DNA of 64,000 nt from Viola odorata (taxonomy: Eukaryota > Streptophyta > Magnoliopsida > Malpighiales > Violaceae), in contig OY829543.1 in the NCBI GenBank assembly GCA_963691705.1, positions 45,330,855 through 45,394,854 on the forward strand. The letters run 5' to 3'. A model generated the notes under the pieces. That model was not told the origin of the DNA and searched no databases. It was given only the letters and a program-made list of their open reading frames with translations. Each line of letters starts with the position of its first letter. The stretch's first letter is position 1. Below, piece by piece: positions 35,091-45,374 of the stretch. A program made the position numbers and the translations under genes.

Positions 35091-37371
35091 ATGGTCCTTT
35101 CTCCTTCCTCTTCTTCCTCAATCGCACAAAATCTCAAAAACCTAAACTCTAAACCCACCATAATTTCAATCTCCATTCCTCTCAATCGCTCTACAACCAT
35201 GAGCCCACCAAAGCAAAACCTGCCCTCTGACATTCCAGAAGCTAGTGACGACCTCCGTGGAGCGGCACCGCCTGTCTTTCCGACCGACGGCATCTCCGCC
35301 GCGAGACGTTTGCTCGAAGCACTCGAGAACACCGATTCGATGTCCTCCGAGGACGATTTGCTTGGTGAATTTGAGGATAGTGTTGAGGGAGTCGACCGGG
35401 CCGTTGTCGTGAGCGATGAGGATTCCGATGACGTCCCCCTTGCGAAGAGGATGCGACCCTCCGTTCCCGCGTCGGCAGGAGAGAGAGAGCCGGCGAGAGA
35501 ATAGGATGCTGAAGAAGATGGGAGCAGCCGGAGCATCACACCCAGCTCCAACCACTGCAGCCCCAAAACCTGCTGCCACCGCCTCTGCTGTACCCACACC
35601 ACCACCGCCACCTCCGGCGAAGAAACCAGTCGCGGGGACTGCACCACCAAAAAAGTCAGGGCGCATCAAGCAGGTGGCCCACAAAAAGACCCCAACAAAG
35701 AAGCCAGCGAGGATTCCGGATTCGTCGCCACCGCCGCCAAACCCTAAGAAGGCCAAAACCAGTACTACTCCTTCCACCGCCAAAAGCAAAGGGAAGCAGT
35801 AGGTGATCGAGGAAGATGATGCTGAGGATGATGAAGACATTTCAGTCTTGGCCAAGACTCCGGCCAAGACTGCTAAGGTACTTTCTCTCCCTCCCCTGCA
35901 CACACTTAGAGGCTGGTTGAAGTTTGACACACCAGACCTCAAAGCTAAATTGCGTGATTTTCATTCCTGTGACATCCCCGCCTTTGCCAGGCTTGATTTT
36001 AATTTTTTAGATGAAATGGGGTTAGGGAATAAGATTAGGGAGTTTGTGTATGCCCTTGGTTGGATCCCCTTTATGTCTATTGAGTGTGATGCTTACACTG
36101 AACTGTGCTTAGAGTTTCACACGTCTTTCTGGTTTGATGAGGAAACCTTGTATGTTAGAGGTAGGGACAAACTAGACTTTGCTGTTGATGATGTGATTAA
36201 TTTTCGCTTGTGTGATAAATGGAGCCACTTATCTGTTAATGCTTTCAATTCTTTGTTAGGATTTGCATATAGTGATGAGGCTATTTTTTACTATCCCACT
36301 GATTGGGATAATAATGCTGCCTTTAGAGAGATCACCGGTGATCCGAATGCAAAGTTCGATAGGAACTCTAAGGCACATGCTATTCTGAACCCTGTGCTTA
36401 GGATGCTCCATAGAACCTTGTCTATTAACCTTTCGGGGAAGACAAAGGTTTCTAGAAATTTAGCCAAGTCTGAACTGTTTTTGCTTTGGTGTATTTTGCA
36501 CCAGAAAAGAGTCAACTTAGGTTTATATTTGGTTCAGCAATTGCATGCTCGTGAGTCTGTAACCAAACTGATTTTTGGGTCCTTAATTACTTGGCTTGCT
36601 ATTCAAACTGCTAAATTGGATCCTACCACTGCTGATTTGCATAAGTGTTGTTCTCCCAAAATCCTAGATTTGAGAGCCTTCGACCAAATGGGATATTTCC
36701 ATTTGGACGGAGAGTTTGTTGCTTGTAATACAGGTTTTACACCAGTGGGGGAGGAGCACATTTTCTCGAAGAAAAATGAAGGGAAATACAAGCTGCGTCC
36801 AGTACAAATCCCTAGAGAAGAAGCAGAGGACCATATTGCCCGGGATCTAGGCCAAGACATAGGCCAAGATCCTCCCATTCCAGATCCTTCAGCAGCTGAT
36901 CTTGGCCAAGCTTCCGGCCAAGATCCCTCAGCCAATGCATCCACTCCAACATGGGCCAGGGAATTTCAAGCTAGGCAGCTGCTGATCTTTGAGCAGCAGA
37001 AGATCATCCTGGACTGTCTAGGCCAGGACAAGGACCAAGACAAAGCACCAAACCATTCATCTGCATCCACCAGTGAAGAGGTGCCTCGCTAGGCTAAAGC
37101 ACTTTCCGACCGACAAGATGTCCTCCTTGAGCAGATGAAACTCACCAGGACCAACGTTCTCCACGTTTATCAGCATCTCCAGGTACACCTAAAGTACCTC
37201 AGAGCTCTGTACGATAATTTGAGCTCCGACAGTGAGTCCTCTGATGAGGAGGATGATCCCGAACCTCCAGCGCCGCCAGCAAAGACACCGCATCCGTCTA
37301 TGCCGCCTCCTGCTCCGAAAGATCTAGCAAGTTCAAAGCCGCCTCCAGACCAGAGTTTTAGGGCTATTTAG
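35091..37371 (+). pseudogene. Athila ORF-1/env-position ORF, broken
   Basis: The N-terminal part (35091-35504) is acidic and Ser-rich. The frame then changes to one covering 35416-37371, with TAG at 35800-35802 and 37090-37092. The core from about 35880 contains FNFLDEMGLGNKIREFVYAL, ELCLEFHTSFWF, INFRLCDKWSHLSVNAFNSL and LLGFAY. This is the pattern I recall for the Athila ORF-1 family, found between integrase and 3' LTR. Basic Pro/Lys-rich (KKTPTKKPARIP) and repeated LGQDxGQD stretches flank the core. I see no signal peptide or membrane span, so an envelope role is not supported. The antisense frame of 258 codons here is a shadow. Confidence 0.75.
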
Positions 37372-38401
37372 CCGAACATTGTTCTCCTCTGTTGGAGGTC
37401 GGTCCATCATCGGATTTTCTCCTCCTTCTTCTCTTTTTCTCTTTCGACATTATTATACTTTGCTCCAGATTTATTTAAATCTCGGATTAATTAATTTATG
37501 CAATTAAATATTTTATCTTTTCAATTATGAGTATGAGTAGCTAAACACCGATTCTTGGTAAGGGTTGATGAGCTGAAGTTCTTATGCATTCGTGAGATCA
37601 ATTCGTACTTAATAATATCTTCTCTTGTATTTATTTATTTCTTAAGCTTAATCCATCGCTTACTCACTAGAGACAAAGTCTGATCATCTTTGTACTCTAG
37701 TAGAGAAGAGTTGCAGCCAGTCTAGAAGGAGAGGGAGTACCCGCCGGCTAGATAGAGTAGACAACTAGTCTCGCGCCAGACTAGAAGAAATAACTAATCT
37801 AGGTTAAGACCAGATTGACAACCTAGGGTTTCCACAGGGAAGCACGTTGACCTAGGTACTGTCTTCCCCTACACCATTGAGGAAGCGAACAGCCATTCAA
37901 GACAGCAGTCAAATGGATAAACCCTTTAACCAGCAAGGTGTCCCTTGGCTAGGATTATCAGGAGAGGGAGTACCCGCCAGGTAATTTGAAGAGGAGGGAA
38001 GACAGGAGTGAAAAGGAGTTCCTCCACTCTATAGCAGTACTATGAATGAAGAGATGAATATACTTGAATCTATGATCGAAGCATAAGAACGCAAGCTCTC
38101 ACATCAACCTTACCTGGAATTCCCTTTTATTAGATTTATTTCAATCTTGACCCCTGTCTTGGCCAAGCCTTTGGCCAATACTACTTTGAACTATTTTACC
38201 TCTTTCTGTTTTGTCTTTATTTTCAGATCCTACCAAAACCAAATCCAGTGACGAGGAAGTCAAACCAAGAATTACATCTCCTAGAGGTCTCTGTGGACGA
38301 TCCTCTTACCATCATCTCTTGTAGACAGTGATAAGTTGTATTTCTACCCCCAATTCCATACCTATTTCACTATTATGTTTGACGTGTTCGATGCGCGGTC
38401 A
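37353..38401 (+). repeat. 3' LTR of the Athila-like element, 5'-truncated
   Basis: Matches 27885-28940 closely and ends GATGCGCGGTCA before the CTAAG duplication. The first ~488 bp are missing, and the coding region runs straight into the LTR. Confidence 0.9.
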
Positions 38402-38576
38402 CTAAGACAGCGTGCTGAACCCCTGTCATTTTCACCACTTATACTGACTTAAGCATTGGAGTGTTTACGCCGGAGACCCCCTCCGACGCTTTGCAGGTAA
38501 CTAAAACACCGGAACAGTGTTCCCGACCGACCCCAGTTGGTCAATCCTGCTCGACGAACGTCGGACTCTTATCAAA
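38402..38576 (+). mobile_element. LTR remnant, right part
   Basis: Continuation of 27034-27396. 'cgccggagaccccctccgacgc' followed by CTTTGCAGGTAAC resembles the U5 end of other plant gypsy LTRs. The boundary with exon 5 of the patatin-like gene is uncertain by a few tens of bases. Confidence 0.5.
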
Positions 38577-39329
38577 ACAATTCATTATTCCCCACCTGTC
38601 TGGTTGCTGCCCAACCTTAAGATCTCCCTTAGCTTGCCCAGTTCCAAGTGAAAGTACCAACAAATTACTATAATCCACCTTCTTCTCCGCAATCACCTGG
38701 CTTATAGCCAGCAGACTCTGCACATCAATTACGCAACATTCTCATCAACATTAGCCAACACATTGTAGATCAAAAGAATGAGATTTTCTTTTTAATCATA
38801 TGATCACTTATAGGGTTGTTGGCTGCAACACCACCATCAACCATGTTGTATTCCCTGCCGCTTGTTTCGAAATGATAAGGAGGGAAGTAAAATGGTGTTG
38901 CAGTAGTGCTAATGCAAGCATCCGCTAGCTTAATGTTCACCGACTCATTGGTTTTGGCCTACATTAATCATTGTAATTATTTACATTTGAGATTGTTAGA
39001 AATTAGCTAGCAATCTGAAATGATATCATCAGCTTTGAGCTTAAGCATGCCGCAATCTAATTTGATTTGCCATGCCGCAACAATAGACCATCCAATCAAT
39101 GATATTTCTAGATAGACTTCGATTCGCACACGAAAACAAAGCAGTACTAACTAAGTAAGCTTACATTTGAGGTGGAGAAGATGGTGGGCTGAAAGTACTT
39201 CATATCAAATGAAGTGATGATGGCGTTAGTGAGCGTTTGAGAAATCTTGGTCCCTCCAAATAATTTGTTGATCAAATGATGAAGGTAATCGCCATTATAG
39301 GCTGGACTATTGAGACCCATCTGGTTAAT
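38577..39329 (-). pseudogene. Patatin-like gene 2: 3' part of exon 3, exon 4, 5' half of exon 5
   Basis: Exon 3 part (39329-39165) reads INQMGLNSPAYNGDYLHHL...FSTSN to a GTAAGC donor. Exon 4 (38958-38812) has ISTTATPFYFPPYHFETSGR and the catalytic-Asp motif MVDGGVAANNP. Its donor is ATAAGT instead of GTAAGT. Exon 5 starts at 38717 with SLLAISQVIAEKKVDY and LVLSLGTG, then stops at the LTR insertion. Confidence 0.85.
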
Positions 39330-41099
39330 TGATAACGCGCTTGTCGAGGGCACGATCAAACAAATTATTACAACTTATCACATGCAACAAAATAGATTGA
39401 AGACAGTGGCAAGAGGATCGATCCACAGAGATTGGTGAAGACTTACACTAGACAAGGCCAAATTTATAAAATAAAACAATAAAAGAAACAAAACAGAATT
39501 CAAGGGCTGGATGGAGAGAAACTGATTCAAGGTCTTGAATGGAAGCACAGAACAAAAACACGAAAAGTAACAATCATGGGGGGTTTTACTTTACTAAAAC
39601 AAGTCAGCCAAGAGAGATTGGGAGCTAACAATTTTAACTAAGAAAGCAGTATTCGGGTCCTTGAATGTCACGTTCGGGGTCCCGAATGATAAAATAAAGC
39701 AAATCAGCAAATAATTTCAGAAATAATAAAACAGAGGGAAAATAAACACAAATAATCAGATAAAGAAAGATCTTAGCAAAAGGTATTCTTGGGTTGCATT
39801 CGGGGTCCCGATTGTCATCAGCACAGAAATATTCTATTCAAGACATCATAGAAATGACATAGGGACCAGATTCCTCGGATATCCCCTACTTTTCTCTTAA
39901 GAGAAACTACCCCCCGTTTCCACATATGAGGTAGTCTTGAAAGTTTACCATCCCTCCAAGCACGAATGCGGGAGGTCCATACTCAAACCGCCCATGAAGA
40001 TAAGAAAAGACAGATCTAGAGCTAAAAGTCCCTCAGTTTGTCAGGCTCGTGACCTCGCTCTAATCAACTACCCATCCTATCTATTCGAGACCACTTCAGC
40101 GCAGTCAAGACTAAACAGATGCCTACTTGTTCCATGCAATTTTCCTTCCGTATTCATCACACAAATGGCAGCATTCACACAAAGTAATAATCAGTTGATC
40201 AAACCTCTAATTACTCCGAGCGAAAATGTAATTAAAATGATAAGCAATTGAATATGGCATCAAGAATATATTAAACTCATTTAGGCCTCGAATCTGCCCC
40301 TGCAGCCCTTGAATAACCCTTTGCTAAGAATTAAAGATTTAGCTACTCATGCTTGAAAGTAAACAAATAATAATTAAAGAAAGCATAATAAAATAAAGAG
40401 ATTAAGGGAAGAAGGCTTGTTACTAAACGTTTGAAGCCCGGCGGCCAAGAGGGAAGGAGCTAACAAGAACTAGAGAGATAAACTAGAGAGAAGTCTAAGA
40501 GTGTTCTTCCTAAAAACTACATGATCATGGATGATCCAAGATGCCCTAAACTCTTCCTATCATCCTCTATTTAAACTAGAAAATACAATCACAAAATATC
40601 TTCTGCCCAACTAAGGAACAAAATGCATTTAAAGAAAGCCTATTACAATAGATCTATGCTCCCTAAAGCAAAAAGCTGAAAAAGCTGAAAGCTAATTTTC
40701 TTGGTCTTTGACTAGCTTTTGCAAGTCTGGAATGGGCTCAAGGTCTGGAATGGTCATAGGGGTAGGTATTTTGTGATCAGTGCAGACTGTCGGAACAGTG
40801 TCAGAGGAGGCACATGGAAGCTCTGGCAAGAGGACACGTGGAAATGTCATTCTTCGCCCTTCGGGGTCCCGAATGTAGAATCCGATTCGGGACCTTGAAC
40901 GCTGCTTTGGGTTCGAGACCTCGACTCTGGTCTTGAAGCTCAAAACTGCACAAAATGCTCCAAAAATGCACCTTTTTCCATAAACCCCCATTCTAGGCCT
41001 AGATCTGCAATAGTAGTGAAAATAAGGGTAAATTAGCAGAATCATGCCTTAAATGGGTGAGAAAATGGGGAGAAAATCGTGCATAAAAACATGCTATCA
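39330..41099 (-). mobile_element. Hybrid gypsy-type solo LTR (families ii and iii)
   Basis: The 1770-bp unit is flanked by TTAAT (39325-39329 and 41100-41104), in exon 3 of patatin-like gene 2. Read on the minus strand, it starts TGATAGCATGTTTTTATGC like family iii (9779) and follows that family to about 39510. The last ~180 bp instead match the family ii LTR end (18145-19706), including CGTGCCCTCGACAAGC and the TATCA terminus. The recurrent word of family iii is present at about 39650-39690, 39800, 40858 and 40883. The family ii word appears only in the ii-like end. One clean duplication around both ends means it inserted as a hybrid. Confidence 0.88.
39937..40251 (+). other. Antisense open frame of 104 codons in the hybrid LTR
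   Basis: Counterpart of the frame at 11297-11611, same length and antisense to the LTR, clearly related over its full length. No known domain. Confidence 0.3.
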
Positions 41100-41305
41100 T
41101 TAATCATGGGATGATTACTGCCCAGATTAGTCATGTTGCAAATCAATAATTCTTCATTAACACATTAGTAAAGAATTACCAAATCTAATTTGAAATTAAT
41201 TAATCTTTAAATAAAATGACCAAATCCTACTACCTCTTGAGAATGCCAAAGGTTACATCAAAGATCTTGTTACTTTCTTTAATATAAAAATCGATGAGTT
41301 GTTTT
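41100..41305 (-). pseudogene. Patatin-like gene 2: 5' part of exon 3 and 3' part of exon 2
   Basis: Exon 2 part (41305-41234) encodes QLIDFYIKESNKIFDVTF and ends in a GTAGTAGG donor. Exon 3 begins near 41135 with NMTNLGSNHPM. The expected AG acceptor in front of it is not evident (TTTGCAACATG), a possible further lesion. Confidence 0.75.
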
Positions 41306-42062
41306 TGTTGAAAAATTAAAAAACACTAATAGAAACAGATAAAAGATGAGGATGATGATATTATAGATGATGAAAAATATTTTACAGACACAAACTTTCT
41401 TCTTCTTCTGGAAAATTTCTGTTCTATAGTCTTCTTTGTAGAACCGCACACAAACATATTTCTTTTGATCTACGTTTGTAGAATCACACAAACATGATTT
41501 TTGATTGTTCTACTGTTAGGTAGAACCAAACATGATTTGAGAGAGGTGTTTCTGAACCTCTTCTCATGGCAAGCATCTGTTTTGGGTGGGAACGTTAATT
41601 CCCCCCACTTTTCTGCAGTTTGGTGGATGCATATATATATAGGCATTCCACCGACTTATTTTTTCTACATACTTCTATTTTCTACACGTGGTACAACATT
41701 CTAAAATTTTACAGATGTACATACCATTTAATACAAGTGTCAAAATTAGAGGACAAGTGCTACTGTTGATAGCACTTGATGCCGCTTGATGCCACTTGAC
41801 CATGCTAACGCTTGAGATGCCGCTTGATGCCTTGATGATGTCGCTTGAGATGCCGCTTGATGACGCTGAGTTTGATGTCGTGGCTTCTTGATAACGCTGA
41901 GGTTGCCGCTTGATGATAACGCTGCTTGCTGTTAACGCCAAGAGGTTGGTGATTCCAAGATGCCGCCACTTTGTTAACATGCCTTTGACGCCAAGGTTGG
42001 TGATTCCAACATGATGACGCTGCTGCTTGATTGTTAATGCCAAGGTGGTGTTGATTTCAACA
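41306..42062. mobile_element. Solo LTR, copia-type ends
   Basis: 757 bp starting TGTTGAAA and ending TTTCAACA, flanked by GTTTT (41301-41305 and 42063-42067), inserted in exon 2 of patatin-like gene 2. The 3' half (about 41770-42050) consists of degenerate GATGCCGCTTGAT and GCCAAGGTTGGTGATTCCAA units. No coding region. Confidence 0.85.
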
Positions 42063-42466
42063 GTTTTGCAGCATACAGAGGTCGGTTTCTTCCATTTGGG
42101 GCGGTGAGCATGGCAGCCGTAAGACCGCCGGTGCTACTCCCAGCAATATAGTCAAAGTAATCTGCAATTCTTGCATCTGGGTTCTCATCCAATTCCTACC
42201 AAAATTATCAAATTAATTGCAGATTGATTAATGACCCAAACAGCAATTTACCCACAAAGTTAATTACTTACTTGGAGCTTTGATTCAAGGAAGGAAAGGA
42301 TTACGGAAGGGGCAATGCCTTTGACTCCACCGCCATCAATGCTGAGGATTGCCACTGGTTTTTGTGGATGACCATTCGCAGTAATGGGGTTGATGCCTCC
42401 ACAGCAGTTTAGAAAGATAAGGGAGAGCAGAAGCAACAATATTGTTGGTGTTTCACGCTTTACCAT
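42063..42466 (-). pseudogene. Patatin-like gene 2: exon 1 and 5' part of exon 2
   Basis: Exon 1 (42466-42272) encodes MVKRETPTILLLLLSLIFL, a signal-peptide-like start, and [12 protein letters not shown], ending at a GTAAGT donor. Exon 2 (42195-42063) has [18 protein letters not shown] with the nucleophile motif intact, and stops at the solo LTR. Confidence 0.88.
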
Positions 42467-42666
42467 TCTTGCAGTTTTTTTCAGGGAAAAAGATGATTCG
42501 GTAGTTTTGCAGCAGCTTACATAACACGCACAACCTCTATAATACAATCCACCCTCCTTTAAAAATAGCGTGTTTTTAACATATGTAATTTAAAAAGTAC
42601 ATATATATTGGATTTGTTTCTAATATTGATATACGACGCGCATTCACATAATGTGTATCATAATTA

Positions 42667-44265
42667 GGCTTTGCGCACCCACAGGTCCCCAATGTAGTGG
42701 TTTTTGTTCGATCAGGTCCCCATTTTCAAAAACCCGCCTGGCAGGTCCCCAACGTTTACTCCGTTAGGCATGAGAGGTCCCTCTAACCGAAACCCTAACG
42801 GACGTCCGTTAAGTACCATTAAAATAATATTTTTTCTGAAACGTGGGCCCCATGTGTCAGATTTAATATTAAACAATTCCTTTTTAATTTTTGAAAATCA
42901 GAATTTTTTTTACTATTTTCTAAACTAATTAAATATATATTAAATAAATACTAAAAATAAATAACTAATTAATTAATTAACTAACAAAAACCTAATTAAT
43001 TAACTAACTAACTAAAAAATCTATTTAATTAACTAACTAAACAAACTAATCCAAATTAATTCCAATCCTCTGCCAAATTAATCCAAAAACACAACCCCTG
43101 CTAAATCCAATTAACCAAATACATTCAATCCCGAATACCAAATTAATTCCAATCCTCTGCCTCAATTAATTCCAATTCCAATTCCAATCCTTCTGCCCAA
43201 TTAATTCCAATTCCAAATCCTTTCCCAGATTAAAGCCAAATTCATCTTTGCCAAAACCCAAATTCACCTCTCCTCCAGTGCCACCGCTGCTGCTCACTAC
43301 CGTACCTCCAGCACCGCCGCGCCTCACCACCGCAGGCCTTCCTTCACCCAATCAAAAATCCCAAAAAATAAAGTTAAGCTAGGCATTTTAACAAACACCT
43401 TGCCCACACCATATTTTATACAACACCTTCATCACCACCGCACCTCCTCAGTCAACCCAAACTCCAGTCGCATCACCACCAGCACAAAAATCAATCAGCC
43501 AATCGCGCGCACCTAGTCCGGCCAACCATCAATCCAACCACCACATCGCCGCCGCACCCGAGACCAAAACACCACATAAAATCCGACCCAAAATAAACTC
43601 AATCCTACACACAAAAATCACTTTCTATACACAAAATACCCGTTTTCTACTCACAAGAAATCAAAATCAAAACCAGTCTCGACCACAAAACAACCACCTC
43701 GCCCCCTTTTACCCAATCCAAACCAGTAAAGAAAAAGAAAAAAATGAAGAGAGGAAACAGAGAGGAGAGGGCGTGCATTGGCTAAAAATTGGAAAAAAGA
43801 ATGAAATAATTGAAAAGAAAGGAGAAGAGCGTGATGTCGTTTGGGTGAGAGAAGAAAGAAAAAAAAAAAGGGAAAGAAAAAGGTTTGGGTGTTCGGGTTT
43901 AGGTTTGGTGCAGAGGAAGAAGAAGATGGATTTTGCAATTAATTAGGTTTTTGTTAGTTAATTAATTATTTATTTATTTATTTATATTTAGTATTTAATT
44001 AATTAGTTTAAAAAATAGTAAAAAAAATTCTGATTTTCAAAAATTAAAAAGGAATTGTTTAATATTAAATCTGACACATGGGGCCCACGTTTTAGAAAAA
44101 AATATTATTTTAATGGTACTCAACGGACGTCCGTTAGGGTTTCGGTTAGAGGGACCTCCCATGCCTAACGGAGCAAACGTTGGGGACCTGCTAGGTGGGT
44201 TTTTGAAAATGGGGACTTGATCGAACGAAAACCCCTACGTTGGGGACCTGTGGGTGCGCAAAGCC
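42667..44265. mobile_element. MULE-like element with ~320-bp inverted ends
   Basis: Inverted ends begin GGCTTTGCGCACCCACAGGT and match for roughly 320 bp. A perfect 10-bp duplication ATCATAATTA flanks them (42657-42666 and 44266-44275). Long inverted ends with a 9-11-bp duplication indicate the Mutator-like superfamily. The ~950-bp interior is AT-rich and then Pro/Ser-codon rich (about 43080-43900). It may be a captured 5' gene segment, but no protein is recognisable. Confidence 0.85.
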
Positions 44266-44275
44266 ATCATAATTA

Positions 44276-45180
44276 TATGCAAATAGATTATTAATTTAAA
44301 TTATACTAATTACTAAAAGTATTTATAAGACTTAAATTAATTTCAAATTAACGTTTGTACATAGAGATATAATATATTATACACACGCATATATGTTTGT
44401 GTCCTATCTTAAAAAATTCAATTTTCTCGCATTGTAATGTCGATCTATATGTTGTGTCTAGTGTTTGTGCTTTATAGATGTAATTTAACTTCTACAAAAA
44501 TTACACTTATTTTTAAAAAGTTAAACTTCTAATAAAACTAACAATTTGTATAAGTTTTAAATATTATGTATATAAATTAATATAAAATAAATATAATAAT
44601 TGTGTTAGGAAAGAAAAAAATATAAATTAATTATACTTGTTATAGTATAAAAGTACACTTTGAACTCATATCCAAAAGTCAACCAAAATTGAACTTCAAA
44701 ATAAATAAAGATTGTGTTAAGTGGAATAACAATATCGGTGAAATCCACCCCTTAAAAGTTACAATTACCCTCGATGAAATAAAAACTTACCCTAAACTAT
44801 TGGTAGCGTGTAAAATTGAGATATTTTTTTTTAGAAGAATGTAAAATTGAGATGAAACACCAATTATTCATGCATTGAATTATCTTATTAGTGTTTATTG
44901 TAATATGACATATTACCAGATTATCTATTCTTCACCACTCCCTAATATGATATTACTAGGGTTGGTTTTGAGAATAAGAAGAGTTTAGAAAATAGTCCAT
45001 GAATAGTATAATTGAGTAGAGATATTTTAGAAGTGATCTGTTAGATCTTATATCTCTGATGGACGGTTAGAAAAATAGGTATAGTGGTCTGAAAAAAAAT
45101 CATAATTTAGTTTGTGGACGAAACTATTTACAAGTTAGTCGAGAGGAGAGATGAGATGAGGTTCGTGCTTGACAGCTTGA
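44276..45180. other. AT-rich sequence without recognisable genes
   Basis: Nothing recognised. Confidence 0.6.
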
Positions 45181-45325
45181 GGATCTAGTGGACTTAAAGT
45201 TCACTCAAGGGTCGCGCGGGCATAAGGTCTAAGAGTCTCACGAGTTTGAGGTTCACTCGAGGATCGCGCGAGCTTGGGGTTCGCTCGTGGGTTGCGCAGG
45301 GCTTGAGGTTCGCTTCAAATCCATG
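45181..45325 (+). repeat. Degenerate tandem repeat, unit about 40 bp
   Basis: Three to four GC-rich units of the type GAGGTTCACTCGAGGATCGC, each with GCGCG, in otherwise AT-rich DNA. Confidence 0.6.
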
Positions 45326-45374
45326 TGTGCTTAAGCTTAAGTTGGGCCAAGTAGAATTGGGTGGCAATCCTAAC

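Larger units (their letters stand above)
27397..38401 (+). mobile_element. Athila-like Ty3/gypsy element with env-position ORF
   Basis: An 11.0-kb element flanked by CTAAG (27392-27396 and 38402-38406). Its order is 5' LTR, tRNA-Asp primer site, gag, protease, RT, RNase H, integrase, a long downstream ORF and a 3' LTR. gag, pol and the downstream ORF all carry frameshifts or stops, so it is dead. The 3' LTR lacks its first ~490 bp. A word close to CTTGGCCAAGAC recurs from LTR to LTR. RT and integrase belong to the Ty3/gypsy Athila/Tat branch by motif order. The downstream ORF supports Athila. Confidence 0.93.
26549..42466 (-). pseudogene. Patatin-like gene 2, dismembered by insertions
   Basis: The exon order of the intact gene can be followed: exon 1 (42466-42272), exon 2 in two parts (42195-42063, 41305-41234), exon 3 in two parts (about 41135-41100, 39329-39165), exon 4 (38958-38812), exon 5 in two parts (38717 to about 38577, about 27033-26919) and exon 6 (26667-26549). 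Signal-peptide-like start, DGGGVKG, GSSTG and MVDGGVAANNP are all still legible. It is broken by a copia-type solo LTR in exon 2, a hybrid gypsy solo LTR in exon 3 and a large LTR remnant in exon 5 that itself holds the Athila-like element. Small lesions are a G-to-A change in the exon 4 donor (CCT|ATAAGT) and a one-base deletion in exon 6. The gene now covers 16 kb instead of about 2 kb. Confidence 0.88.

Noticed and set aside
35166..35942. 258-codon minus-strand open frame
   Set aside because: It is antisense to the acidic and proline-rich start of the Athila-like env-position ORF; Gly/Ser/Val-rich translation without any recognisable domain.
43651..43938. Minus-strand frame rich in Ser, Pro and Phe inside the MULE-like element
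   Set aside because: Low-complexity purine/pyrimidine DNA translated; no conserved residues and no supporting exon structure.
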